Assembly (NCBI GenBank): GCA_050246595.1
Contig: JBFWVT010000011.1
Coordinates: 1 to 64,000 of the forward strand
Length of the DNA stretch: 64,000 nucleotides
Reading direction: 5' to 3'
DNA from: DATARH01 sp050246595
Lineage (GTDB): Bacteria > Pseudomonadota > Alphaproteobacteria > ATCC43930 > CGMCC-115725
This document shows positions 25,390 through 34,103 of this stretch, one piece after another. A program made the translations under genes and the position numbers. Under the pieces are notes generated by a model that was not told the DNA's origin, did no database searches, and saw only the letters and a list, made by a program, of their open reading frames with translations. The first letter of the stretch is position 1; the number at the start of each line of letters is the position of its first letter.

Positions 25390-27722
25390 CCGTTACCGCG
25401 AAACCGCCGCCGTCTCGGGTTTTCGGCCGGTCGGTGCCGCGGCTCGAAGACCCGCCGCTCGTGACGGGGCGCGGCCGGTTTGTCGGCGATCTGGGCTTTC
25501 CGCACCAATTGCACATGCGGATCGTGCGCTCGCCCCATGCCCATGCTGTCTTGCGCGGCGTCGATAGCGCGGCGGCGCTCGCAGTACAAGGTGTCGCGGC
25601 GATCTGGACCGGCAGCGACATCGCCGAACTGCCGCCGATCGATTTTCGCGACCCGGCGGGCGAGGCGTTGCGCCCATACCGTCAGCCGCTCTTGGCGCAG
25701 GACCGGCTGCGCTACATCGGCGAGCCGGTCGCGGCGGTGTTCGCGACCGATCCGTACCTGGCCGAGGACGCCGCCGATCTGGTCGCGATCGAGACCGAGG
25801 AACTGCCGCCGTTGCTCGACGCCGAGGCGCCGCCGGGCAGCTTCGCGCCGGGAATTTCGACAGAGGCGCTGGCGATGCGCGCCGAATACGGGGAGGTCGA
25901 TGCCGCATTCGCTTCGGCGCACGCGATCGTCGCGCTCGACCTGACGATCGGCCGGCACAGCGGCGTGCCGCTGGAGACGCGCGGCGCCCTGGCGCGGTAC
26001 GATCCTTCGCGCGACATTGTCGAGCTGTACGGCGCTGCGAAAGTGCCGCACCGCAACCGCGACGCGCTCGCCCGCATGTTCGGCCGCAATACGACCGAAG
26101 TGGTGCTCAAAGAGGGCAATACCGGCGGCGGCTTCGGTATCCGCGGCGAACTCTACCCGGAGGATTTTCTCGTCTGTCTCGCGGCGATGCGGCTCGGCCG
26201 GCCGGTCAAATGGATCGAGGACCGGCGCGAGCATCTGATGGCCGCCAATCACTCGCGCGAACAGCATCACCATGCCCGCGTCGCAGTCGATAAAGAGGGC
26301 CGCATCCTGGCGCTGGAGGACGAATTCATCCTCGATCAGGGCGCCTATGTGCGCACTCACGGCGCCCGCGTCCCGGAAATGACCCTCGCGATGCTGCCCG
26401 GCCCTTATCTTGTGCCGGCTTATCGCGCGGTCTGCCGGTTTCGCCTGACCAACAAGACGCCGGCGGCGACCTATCGGGCGCCGGGCCGTTTCGAGGGCAG
26501 TTTCGTGCGCGAGCGGCTGGTTGACGCGATCGCCGACCGGCTCGGTCTCGACCGGATCGCGGTCCGCCGCTGCAACCTGATCCCGGCCGGGGAGATGCCG
26601 TTTACCCGGAAGCTGCGCGCCCTCGGCACCGAGGTGCGGTACGATTCCGGCGACTATGCGAGGCTACTCGACAAGGCGCTGGCGCGGATCGGCTGGGACG
26701 CGCTGCAACAGGATCTGCGCCGCCGCCGCGAATCCGGCGAGCTGGTCGGGGCGGGGTTGGCGATCTTTGTCGAGAAGGGCGGTCTCGGGCCGCTCGACGG
26801 CGCCAGGGTGACGGTCGATGCGACCGGCGCGGTCGAGCTGGTGACCGGCGGGTCGTCGGTCGGGCAGGGCATCGCCACCGCGATGGCGCAGATCTGCGCC
26901 GAGACGCTGGGGGTCGATTACCGCCTTGTGCGCGTCGTACTCGGCCAGACCGACCGCATCCAGTACGGGATCGGGGCGCACGCCTCGCGCGCGTCGGTGA
27001 TGACCGGCAACGCCACCCGCGCGGCGGCGCTCAAGGTTCGGGCCAAGGCGCTGGAGATGGCGGGCGCGCTGTTGCAGACCGCGCCGGACCAGCTCGACAT
27101 CATCGACGGCGTGGTGGTTCATCGCGACCGGCCCGGCGGTCCTTCAATCCCGCTCGCCGACATCGCCCGGCATCTGGCGCCGGATTCGCCGCTGCTCGGC
27201 GAGCGCGCCCCGGGTTTGACGGCGGAGGGCTGGTTCCGCACCGAGCACATGACCTACCCCTACGGCGTGCAGATCGGCGTCGTGCGGATCGACGGAGAGA
27301 CCGGCAAGGCGAGTGTCGAGCGCTTTCTGCTGGCCTATGATATCGGCCGGGCGATCAACCCGATGCTCGTCGAAGGGCAACTGGTCGGGGGTCTGGCGCA
27401 GGGGATCGGCGGCGCACTGTCCGAGGAGTTCGTCTATGACGCATTCGGCGAGCCGCTCAGCGTCACCCTGGCGGATTATCTGCTGCCGACCCTGCGCGAC
27501 ATGCCGGCGGTCGATATTCTGGTGACCGAGGACGCGCCAAGCCCGTTCAATCCGCTCGGCATCAAAAGCGTTGGCGAGGGCGGCATCACCGGGGTCGGCG
27601 CGGCGATTGCGGCGGCGATCGACGACGCGCTCGGACTGCCTGTCGGCGTGACCCGGCTGCCGGCGACGCCGCAGCGCATCAAGGCGCTGCTCCGCGCCGG
27701 CAAGGGTGGAGCGCCGAGATGA
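25386..27722 (+). CDS. Molybdenum hydroxylase, Mo-cofactor large subunit (CoxL/XdhB-like)
   Basis: A 778-residue catalytic subunit that would bind the molybdopterin-cytosine dinucleotide cofactor and hydroxylate an organic substrate with water oxygen. Cofactor-loop segments include GNTGGGFGIRGE (244-255) and the C-terminal SVGEGGITG with the catalytic Glu. At the position of the CO-dehydrogenase signature AYRCSFR it reads TYRAPGR (362-368). It is therefore not a form I CO dehydrogenase, and the label 'CO dehydrogenase' should be avoided. The GTG start at 25386 overlaps the small-subunit stop. It overlaps the ligase start by 4 bases. Substrate unknown. Confidence 0.9.
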   Translation: MTVTAKPPPSRVFGRSVPRLEDPPLVTGRGRFVGDLGFPHQLHMRIVRSPHAHAVLRGVDSAAALAVQGVAAIWTGSDIAELPPIDFRDPAGEALRPYRQPLLAQDRLRYIGEPVAAVFATDPYLAEDAADLVAIETEELPPLLDAEAPPGSFAPGISTEALAMRAEYGEVDAAFASAHAIVALDLTIGRHSGVPLETRGALARYDPSRDIVELYGAAKVPHRNRDALARMFGRNTTEVVLKEGNTGGGFGIRGELYPEDFLVCLAAMRLGRPVKWIEDRREHLMAANHSREQHHHARVAVDKEGRILALEDEFILDQGAYVRTHGARVPEMTLAMLPGPYLVPAYRAVCRFRLTNKTPAATYRAPGRFEGSFVRERLVDAIADRLGLDRIAVRRCNLIPAGEMPFTRKLRALGTEVRYDSGDYARLLDKALARIGWDALQQDLRRRRESGELVGAGLAIFVEKGGLGPLDGARVTVDATGAVELVTGGSSVGQGIATAMAQICAETLGVDYRLVRVVLGQTDRIQYGIGAHASRASVMTGNATRAAALKVRAKALEMAGALLQTAPDQLDIIDGVVVHRDRPGGPSIPLADIARHLAPDSPLLGERAPGLTAEGWFRTEHMTYPYGVQIGVVRIDGETGKASVERFLLAYDIGRAINPMLVEGQLVGGLAQGIGGALSEEFVYDAFGEPLSVTLADYLLPTLRDMPAVDILVTEDAPSPFNPLGIKSVGEGGITGVGAAIAAAIDDALGLPVGVTRLPATPQRIKALLRAGKGGAPR

Positions 27723-29374
27723 CCGGGCCGTTGCTGACCCTGCTCGACGCTCCAAAGCTGGCCGCCTATACGGCCGCCGGATGGTGGGGGAGCGAGACGC
27801 TTTACACGCTCGCTCTTCGCCGAAGCCGAGAGATGCCCGACGCCTTCGCGATCCGCGACCGGCATCGCCGGCTGAGCTACGCGGCGCTGGTTGCCGCCGC
27901 CGACCGGCTCGCGTTCTGGCTGGCCGGCCACGGGGTGCGGCCCGGCGAGCGGATCGCGGTCTGGCTGCCGAGCCGGGTCGAGACCGCGGTCGCGCTGCTG
28001 GCCTGCTCGCGTAATTCCTATGTCTGCTGCCCGTCGCTGCACCGCGACCATACCGTCGATCAGGTCGTGGCGCTGATCGACCGGATGCGCGCCGCCGCGA
28101 TCATCGCGCAGCCGGGTTACGGCGCTGATGCCGAGCGATGCGACCTGTTTGCCGCACTGGCCGATCGCGATTTCCTGCGCTGCGCCTTGCCTGTCGGGTC
28201 GGAAGGCGAGGCGGCGTTCGCCGATTTGCCGGAACCGGCGGCCGACCGGCCGGCCGGCGACGACCCCAACAAGATCGCCTATCTGGCTTTCACCTCCGGC
28301 ACGACCGGCGCGCCAAAGGGTGTTCTGCACAGCGACAACACCCTGCTCGCCTCGGCGCGGATGATGGTGCGCGACTGGCGGCTCGACCGCAGCGTGCTCT
28401 ACACGCTGAGCCCGCTGAGCCACAATCTCGGGCTTGGAGCCTTTATTACCACGCTGGCGGGCGGCGGCGAGCTGGTTGTCCACGATCTGCCGCGCGGGGC
28501 GAGCCTGCTCGACCGGCTGACCGAGACGAAGGCCGCTTTTGTGTTCGGCGTGCCGACCCATGCGCACGATCTTCTGGCGGAAATACGGGGGCGCGGTGTC
28601 GGGCGGATCGCCGGGTTGCGCGGGTTCCGCATCTCCGGCGCCGCGGCGTCGCCTTCGCTGATCGCCGAATTGCTGCGCCACGGGATCACGCCGCAAAGCG
28701 GCTACGGCATGACCGAGACCTGCTCGCACCAATATACGTTGCCGGACGATCCGCCGGAGCGGATCGCGCAGACCAGCGGGCGCGCCTGCGACGGGTACGA
28801 AATCCGCATCTGGCGCGAGGACGATCCGGACCGCGCGGCGGCGCCGGGCGAAATCGGCGAGATCGGCGGGCGCGGCGCCAGCCTGATGCTCGGCTATTTC
28901 GACGACCAACGCGCGACCGAGGCGGCGTTCAACGCCGAGGGCTGGTTTACGACCGGCGATCTCGGCCGGCTCGACGAGGCCGGCTATCTGCGCATCACCG
29001 GCCGCAAAAAGGATGTCATCAATCGCGGCGGCCGCAAGATCTACCCGGCGCGGATCGAGGAGCTGGCGCTGCGCCATGCCGGGTTGGAGAAGGCGGCGGC
29101 GTTTCCGGTGGCCGACCCGCGTCTCGGGGAGCGGGTCTGTCTTGCCGTCGTGATGCGCGACGCCGCCCCGCTCGATCCCGAGGAGTTGTTGCGCCATCTC
29201 GATACGGCGGGTCTGCCCCGCTCCGAGATGCCGGAATTCGTGCTGCGATTGGACCGGATGCCGCTGACCGCGAGCGGCAAGATCGTCAAGCGAGAGCTGA
29301 TAACGGGGGTTGCGGAGGGCCGCATGGCGCCCGTGCCGGTTCGCCTTCCCAGTACGCCGCCCGGAAAGGACTAG
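27719..29374 (+). CDS. Acyl-CoA synthetase (cyclohexanecarboxylate-CoA ligase-like)
   Basis: A 551-residue ANL-family ligase that would convert a carboxylic acid to its CoA ester. The ATP loop FTSGTTGAPKG is at 191-201. It is followed by GYGMTE, TTGDLGRLDEAGYLRITGRKK and the C-terminal lysine in LTASGKIVKRE. Overall layout resembles cyclohexanecarboxylate/short-chain acyl-CoA ligases. It begins inside the large-subunit stop (ATGA) and is followed 3 bases later by the reductase, so the Mo-hydroxylase and ligase very probably work on the same compound. Confidence 0.88.
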   Translation: MTGPLLTLLDAPKLAAYTAAGWWGSETLYTLALRRSREMPDAFAIRDRHRRLSYAALVAAADRLAFWLAGHGVRPGERIAVWLPSRVETAVALLACSRNSYVCCPSLHRDHTVDQVVALIDRMRAAAIIAQPGYGADAERCDLFAALADRDFLRCALPVGSEGEAAFADLPEPAADRPAGDDPNKIAYLAFTSGTTGAPKGVLHSDNTLLASARMMVRDWRLDRSVLYTLSPLSHNLGLGAFITTLAGGGELVVHDLPRGASLLDRLTETKAAFVFGVPTHAHDLLAEIRGRGVGRIAGLRGFRISGAAASPSLIAELLRHGITPQSGYGMTETCSHQYTLPDDPPERIAQTSGRACDGYEIRIWREDDPDRAAAPGEIGEIGGRGASLMLGYFDDQRATEAAFNAEGWFTTGDLGRLDEAGYLRITGRKKDVINRGGRKIYPARIEELALRHAGLEKAAAFPVADPRLGERVCLAVVMRDAAPLDPEELLRHLDTAGLPRSEMPEFVLRLDRMPLTASGKIVKRELITGVAEGRMAPVPVRLPSTPPGKD

Positions 29375-29377
29375 AAG

Positions 29378-30373
29378 ATGCGAGCCGTCGTCGTCGAACA
29401 GTTCGGCCCCCCCGAGGCGTTGCGCGTCCGCGAAACACAAGCTCCGGTCCCCGGTCCCGGCGAGGTGCTGGTCGAGATCCACGCGGCGCCGGTCAATTAT
29501 GTCGATGTGCTGGTGGTGGGCGGCGTCTATCAGTTCATGCCGACGCTGCCGTTCATCCCCGGCAAAAGTCCGGCCGGGACCGTTTCGGCGATCGGCCCCG
29601 GCGTGACCTCGCTGGCGGTTGGCGACCGGGTTCTGGCGACCGCCGAATATGGCGGGTACGGCGAGGCCGTGACCTTGGAGGCCGATCAATGCCACCGCCT
29701 GCCGGACGGCCTGTCTTTTCCGGAGGCCGCCGCCATGGGGGTGGTTTACGACACTTCCTGGGTGGCTTTGCGCAGCCGGGCGCGATTGACGCCGGGCGAG
29801 ACGGTGCTGGTGCTCGGCGCATCGGGCGGGGTCGGTCACGCTGCGACATATCTGGCGCGGGCGATGGGGGCGCGCGTCCTCGCCGGCATCTCGCGGCCGG
29901 AGCGCGCGGCGGCGGCGCGCGCGGCCGGGGCCGACGCGATCATCGACCTGTCGCGCGACAATCTGCGCGATTCGTTGCGCGAACAGGTCTATGCCGAGAC
30001 CGACGGGCGCGGCGCCGATGTCATCATCGATCCGCTGGGCGGACAGGTTTTCGAGGCGGCGATACGGGCGCTGGCATGGTGCGGCCGGCTGGTGGTGATC
30101 GGTTTCGCGGCCGGCGGCATCCCGGCGCTGCGGACCAACTATCTGCTGGTGAAGAATATCGAGGTCAGCGGTCTGCAAATCACCGATTACCGCAAGCGCC
30201 GACCGGGCGAGCTGCGGACCGCGTATTCCGAGATTTTCGGATTCCACGCTCTCGGTCTCGTCAAGCCGGCGCCCGTCACGGCCTTCGCGCTGGACGACGC
30301 CGGGACGGCGCTCGCCGGGGTACGCGACCGCCGCATCGACGGCCGCGCCGTCTTGCGGCTGCGTGCCGACTGA
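29378..30373 (+). CDS. MDR-family NAD(P)H:quinone oxidoreductase-like enzyme
   Basis: A 331-residue zinc-independent medium-chain reductase of the quinone oxidoreductase / enoyl reductase type. It has the N-terminal GEVLVEIHAAPVNYVD, the nucleotide loop VLGASGGVG, and DVIIDPLGGQVFEAA. The zinc-ligand cysteines of alcohol dehydrogenases are absent. In this operon it could reduce an unsaturated CoA ester or quinone-like intermediate, which is inference from context. It starts 3 bases after the ligase and its stop codon lies in the first copy of the 20-bp duplication at 30365-30404. Confidence 0.86.
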   Translation: MRAVVVEQFGPPEALRVRETQAPVPGPGEVLVEIHAAPVNYVDVLVVGGVYQFMPTLPFIPGKSPAGTVSAIGPGVTSLAVGDRVLATAEYGGYGEAVTLEADQCHRLPDGLSFPEAAAMGVVYDTSWVALRSRARLTPGETVLVLGASGGVGHAATYLARAMGARVLAGISRPERAAAARAAGADAIIDLSRDNLRDSLREQVYAETDGRGADVIIDPLGGQVFEAAIRALAWCGRLVVIGFAAGGIPALRTNYLLVKNIEVSGLQITDYRKRRPGELRTAYSEIFGFHALGLVKPAPVTAFALDDAGTALAGVRDRRIDGRAVLRLRAD

Positions 30374-30404
30374 ACGGAGAGAAAGCCGACTGAACGGAGA
30401 GAAA
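30365..30404 (+). repeat. 20-bp tandem duplication containing stop codon and ribosome site
   Basis: GCCGACTGAACGGAGAGAAA occurs twice in perfect tandem. The first copy holds the TGA stop of the reductase. Each copy carries a GGAGAG Shine-Dalgarno-like sequence, and the second one precedes the GTG start at 30408 by about 7 bases. It looks like a recent slippage or duplication that lengthened the intercistronic gap. Confidence 0.9.
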
Positions 30405-30407
30405 GAC

Positions 30408-31397
30408 GTGGCGAAACTTACGGTCAGTGTCGCGGGGGTCGATTACGACCGGACCCGCGCGATTTTCGACGGCACGGTGGGGATCGAGGGGTGCGAGACG
30501 ATCTGTGTCGCGATGTCGCCGGAGGAGGCGTTTCACCGCGCGTTCCGTTACCAGGAATTCGACATCACCGAGCTGTCGCTGTCGAACACGATGAACCTGG
30601 TCGCCAAAGGGACCTGCCCGTATATCGGGATCCCGGTGTTTCCCTCGCGCCTGTTCCGCCATTCCTCGATCTATATCCGCACCGATCGGGGCATCGAGCG
30701 GCCCGAGGCTCTGCGCGGCAAGGTGGTCGGCGTGCCCGAGTACCAGATGACCGCGGCGGTGTGGGTCCGCGGCATCCTGCGGGACGAGCACGGTCTGCGC
30801 GCCTCGGAGGTGAAATGGCGCAATGGCGGGCTGGAGCAGCCGGGCCGCGAGTCGCGCGTGCCGCTCGCCCTGCCTCCGGAAATCGAATTGCAGCCGATCC
30901 CGGCCGACGAGACCCTGTCGGCGCAGCTCGACGACGGCAGGCTCGATGCGCTGATCTCGGCCCTGGCGCCGTCCTGTTTTGGTCGCAACCCGAAGGTGCA
31001 GCGCCTGTTTCCGGATTACCGCGCGGCCGAGGAGGCGTATTTCCAACGCACCCGGATGTTCCCGATCATGCATCTGGTCGGCATTCGCCGCTCGCTGGTC
31101 GAGCGGCACCCCTGGCTCGCGGTCAATACCTACGTTGCCTATTTGAAGGCGAAGGAGCTGTGCTATCGGCACATGGAGACAATCGGGCACCTGTTCACAA
31201 CGCTGCCCTGGCCGGTCGAGGAGTTCCAGCGCGCCCGCACCCTGATGGGCGAGGATTTCTGGAGCTATGGGGTCGAGCCGAACCGCCGCGAGCTGGAGGC
31301 GGTGGCCCGCTATGCGCACGAGCAGGGGATCAATCCGCGCGAAGTGGCGCCGGAGGAGCTGTTCGCCCCCTCGACATTGTCCCTGGCGAAAATCTGA
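30408..31397 (+). CDS. 4,5-dihydroxyphthalate decarboxylase-like / substrate-binding-fold protein
   Basis: A 329-residue protein resembling 4,5-dihydroxyphthalate decarboxylase (Pht5) and ABC-type substrate-binding proteins, which share a two-lobe fold. It has an N-terminal beta strand LTVSVAGVDYDRTRAIFDG, then EEAFHRAFRYQEFDITELSLSN and IPVFPSRLFRHSSIYI. No signal peptide is seen, which favours a cytoplasmic enzyme over a transporter component. No permease or ATPase gene is adjacent. The GTG start uses the duplicated GGAGAG site. It is the last gene of the Mo-hydroxylase operon and could decarboxylate its product. Confidence 0.78.
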   Translation: MAKLTVSVAGVDYDRTRAIFDGTVGIEGCETICVAMSPEEAFHRAFRYQEFDITELSLSNTMNLVAKGTCPYIGIPVFPSRLFRHSSIYIRTDRGIERPEALRGKVVGVPEYQMTAAVWVRGILRDEHGLRASEVKWRNGGLEQPGRESRVPLALPPEIELQPIPADETLSAQLDDGRLDALISALAPSCFGRNPKVQRLFPDYRAAEEAYFQRTRMFPIMHLVGIRRSLVERHPWLAVNTYVAYLKAKELCYRHMETIGHLFTTLPWPVEEFQRARTLMGEDFWSYGVEPNRRELEAVARYAHEQGINPREVAPEELFAPSTLSLAKI

Positions 31398-31432
31398 CGC
31401 CTTCCGGCCGCGCCGGCGCGGCCGATCGGTGC

Positions 31433-32230
31433 TCAGCCCAGCGCGACATCGAGAAACATCATCACGACCAGACCGACCATCAGACCGGTCGTGGCATGCG
31501 TCTTCATGCCCCGACGATGCGTCTCCGGGATGATCTCGTCGCTGACGACAAAGAGCATCGCCCCGGCGGCGAGGGCCAGCCCCCACGGCAGCAGAAAATG
31601 GGCCAGGGTCACGGTGCTTGCGCCGATCAGACCGCCCAACGGTTCGACAAGACCGGTCAGAAACGCGACCAGCACCGCCTGCGTTTTGGTGTAGTTGATC
31701 GCCAGCAGCGAGACCGCGACAGCCAGACCCTCGGGCATGTTTTGCAGCGCTATTCCGGTCGCGAGCGCAACCCCGTTCGCGATGTCGCCGCCGCCGAACC
31801 CGACGCCGACCGCCAGCCCTTCCGGAAAGTTGTGCAGCGTGATCGCGATGACGAACAGCCAGATCCGGCGGAACCGCGCCGACTGCGGCCCCTCCCGCCC
31901 GAGAATGAAATGCTCGTGCGGCACGTAGCGGTGAATCGCCCAGAGACCGGCCGCCCCGAGCAGAACGCCGCCGCCGACCAGCGTCACCGCCCCGACCTCG
32001 CTGGCGCCCTGTTCCTGCGCCGCCTCCAGCCCCGGAATAATCAGCGAGAAGAACGCGGCCGCCAACATCACGCCGGCGGCAAAGCCCAGCAGGACATCCT
32101 GCGCTTCCTCGGAAATCCGCCGCACCGCGAGGATCGGCAGGGCTCCCACCCCGCTGGCCAGACCGGCCATCAGGCTCCCCAGCGTGCCGAGAAGGATCGG
32201 CGATGCCTCGTCGAGCGAGCCGAACAGCAT
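31433..32230 (-). CDS. ZIP-family metal transporter
   Basis: A 265-residue inner-membrane protein with eight predicted helices. The paired metal-site motifs are HNFPEGLAVGV (133-143) in one helix and QNMPEGLAVAV (163-173) in the next, the hallmark of ZIP/ZupT/GufA transporters. It probably imports zinc or another divalent metal. A histidine-containing loop (HRYVPHEHF, about 100-108) lies between. It converges with the catabolic operon, 35 bases after its end. Confidence 0.9.
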   Translation of the reverse strand: MLFGSLDEASPILLGTLGSLMAGLASGVGALPILAVRRISEEAQDVLLGFAAGVMLAAAFFSLIIPGLEAAQEQGASEVGAVTLVGGGVLLGAAGLWAIHRYVPHEHFILGREGPQSARFRRIWLFVIAITLHNFPEGLAVGVGFGGGDIANGVALATGIALQNMPEGLAVAVSLLAINYTKTQAVLVAFLTGLVEPLGGLIGASTVTLAHFLLPWGLALAAGAMLFVVSDEIIPETHRRGMKTHATTGLMVGLVVMMFLDVALG

Positions 32231-32380
32231 GACCTCTTACCTTGCCGCCCGCCTCCGGTTGACAGCCGGCACACGGGCCATGACCGCTGGCGTCAGGCAT
32301 CCGTGGTGCTCGGACGGGCCGGTCCCAGGCAGTCATGCGCACGGGATCACGCGGGTGTTCCGACGGCAATCGCCGTCTTA

Positions 32381-32492
32381 TACCAACCGCCCGAGACCTT
32401 GGCGCATGTCGTTCGTGGCCGTCCCCGGACTTGATCCGGGGATTGGCCCGTGGCCCTTCAGCCCACGCACCTGATCCGTGGGCATCCAGGAG
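32381..32492. repeat. Solo copy of the core found inside MITE copy B
   Basis: About 110 bases that match, in reverse orientation, the interior of the element at 37767-37994. Shared runs include CGCATGTCGTTC, TTGGCCCGTGG and GATCCGTGGGCATCCA. The GTAGTG... terminal repeats are not present here. It also carries its own GGACTTGATCCGGGG hairpin half. It is probably a dispersed REP-type module that the MITE has acquired. Confidence 0.65.
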
Positions 32493-32514
32493 CCAAGATC
32501 GATACCGGCTGGAA

Positions 32515-32688
32515 TTACCCCCGCGTCGTCCGGTAGTGTCGGACCATGTCGGGAAGCTGCGACAGCACAACCACCAAGGCCACCGCGCCAAGCGTGATCC
32601 CGGCGATCCGGCATGTCGTCATCGCGGCGCCCCCGCCTCTGCGCGCCGGCAGCCAATCCCGCCGCAGCGGTGCGATCGCCCGTTCCAT
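32515..32688 (-). CDS. Small membrane protein (DUF6893-like)
   Basis: A 57-residue frame too short for routine calling. The ATG at 32688 has GGAGGAG 5 bases upstream. The protein has an Arg-rich N-terminus, a single hydrophobic helix ITLGAVALVVVLSQLPD, then MVRHYRTTRG at the C-terminus. A helix followed by SQLPD and a basic tail is typical of DUF6893-type small proteins. Function unknown. It ends 22 bases past the repeat at 32381-32492. Confidence 0.6.
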   Translation of the reverse strand: MERAIAPLRRDWLPARRGGGAAMTTCRIAGITLGAVALVVVLSQLPDMVRHYRTTRG

Positions 32689-32848
32689 CGGCTCTCCTCC
32701 GTTTCATCCGAATTCCCAATCAACACGCGGGCCGATCGTTTGGCGTCATCCGCGGCGATGGCGGGAATGATGATCCGGCATACCCGTGCCGCGCCCGATA
32801 CTCGCGGCGGGTACGGAGGGAAGCGCGCCTCCGCAGAGGCAGTCGGGC

Positions 32849-33436
32849 CTATTCGGCGGCGTCGGCGACGATCAGCCGTCCCTCGTCATCGACCGACAGA
32901 CCGGTCCGGCGCGCCGCCTCGATCACGCTCGGGTGCCAATCGACCTTGCCCGGATCGGGACCGCCGACGATCGCGATCAAGGTCGCCTCGGGATCGTCGC
33001 CGGCGTTGCGGAAGCCGCGGTAAATCCCGATCGGCACATTGACGATGTCGCCCTGCTGCAATGTCACGCAGCGCTCGGTATCGCCTTCGAGCCAGAAAAT
33101 CTCCCACGGTCCCCTGGCGGCGATAAACACCTCCTCGGTCGGGTGGCGATGCAGCGCCGCGCCGTGACCCTTTGGCGTATGGCGCACATAGGTCACCGCG
33201 AAGCCGTGCGCCGGCGCCTGGATTTTCGGCTTCAGGTCGGGATCGCCCATGTTCTCGACAACGCCCATCCCGATGATGTTGATGATCTCGCGCCGGTAGC
33301 CGGGGAGGCGCTGATCGAGAAATGCCAGCTCGGAGCCTTTCATCGCGCCGAGCCGGGCGACATTCCGCGTTTCCATCTCCGCGACCGAAACAGCTTCCGC
33401 TTTTTGATCGCGCAAGCGGGGATCGGTATAAGTCAT
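32849..33436 (-). CDS. Cupin-domain protein
   Basis: A 195-residue protein with one cupin domain. The metal-binding HxH...E pattern is H96, H98 and a Glu in HRHPTEEVFIAARG, and the second motif lies near GDIVNVPIGIYRGFRN. About 80 residues precede the barrel. Likely a dioxygenase, isomerase or sensor; no finer call is possible. The start at 33436 follows GGAAAGGGG. Longer frames run through the divergent gene and are rejected. Confidence 0.83.
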   Translation of the reverse strand: MTYTDPRLRDQKAEAVSVAEMETRNVARLGAMKGSELAFLDQRLPGYRREIINIIGMGVVENMGDPDLKPKIQAPAHGFAVTYVRHTPKGHGAALHRHPTEEVFIAARGPWEIFWLEGDTERCVTLQQGDIVNVPIGIYRGFRNAGDDPEATLIAIVGGPDPGKVDWHPSVIEAARRTGLSVDDEGRLIVADAAE

Positions 33437-33598
33437 CGCACGCCCCTTTCCGCTCAGGACATCCCACCGACCCTGACATGCACCCGGTCCCGGTTCAAGC
33501 CGCACGCGGCGGCCGCGAAACGTTCCGTGCGGGGAGCATTCAACACTGTTCGATGTTTGCCTGTTAGGAGAATTGCGATCCCGAACAGGAGCGTCACA

Positions 33599-34063
33599 AT
33601 GCAGACGACCGGCGACAGGAATACGGGGATGGCGGCAAGTCAGAACCCGACCGATCAGCGTAACCGGAGCGGTGCGGCCGGCCCGGCGACCGAGTTGGGA
33701 CGCCATTACGGCGAGCACGGTCATCCGGCGACGACAAACGCCGGCCCGGCGGCGCAGGACTCCGCCCGCGATGTCAGTCTCGGCGAGCAGGCGCGCTCGG
33801 CCGCGACCGGTGCCGCGGAAGCGGCGCGCGACGCGGCGAACCGCGCCCGCGAGCAGGTTGGTCCGGCGGCCCAGGCGGTCTATGACCAGGGTGCGCGCGC
33901 CGGTCAGTACGTCACGCGCAACGTCCACGAATACCCGGCGACGGCGCTGCTGATCGCCGCCGCGGTCGGATACGGTCTGGCCTACCTGCTCCACGGCGGC
34001 GGGCATTCGTCGCGCCGGGGCCGCCATGAGTTCCACAACCGCTACGACCAGGGGGCGCATTGA
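33599..34063 (+). CDS. ElaB/YqjD (DUF883)-like membrane-anchored protein
   Basis: A 154-residue protein: a polar, Gly/Asn-rich N-terminus, a central Ala-rich amphipathic stretch (AATGAAEAARDAANRAREQVG) and a C-terminal membrane anchor HEYPATALLIAAAVGYGLAYLLHGG. This layout matches ElaB/YqjD relatives, which attach to the inner membrane and in E. coli bind stationary-phase ribosomes. An AGGAG precedes the ATG by 8 bases. It is divergent from the cupin gene and shortly upstream of a small HigA-like frame. Confidence 0.75.
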   Translation: MQTTGDRNTGMAASQNPTDQRNRSGAAGPATELGRHYGEHGHPATTNAGPAAQDSARDVSLGEQARSAATGAAEAARDAANRAREQVGPAAQAVYDQGARAGQYVTRNVHEYPATALLIAAAVGYGLAYLLHGGGHSSRRGRHEFHNRYDQGAH

Positions 34064-34103
34064 CAAGGTGCGTATGGGCCGGCTCGGAGCGGAGGGAGTG
34101 ACG

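Noticed and set aside
25386..27722. Label 'carbon monoxide dehydrogenase' for the Mo-hydroxylase
   Set aside because: The AYRCSFR active-site signature of form I CO dehydrogenase is absent (TYRAPGR instead), and CO-oxidation accessory genes are not nearby.
27476..30247. Long open frame of 923 codons antisense to the ligase and reductase genes
   Set aside because: It is antisense to two genes with clear protein-family motifs and is Arg/Gly/Pro/His-rich; such shadow frames are common in GC-rich DNA.
30276..32591. 771-codon minus-strand frame across the decarboxylase-like gene
   Set aside because: Overlaps the recognised genes on both strands and has no protein-family motif; low-complexity Arg-rich composition.
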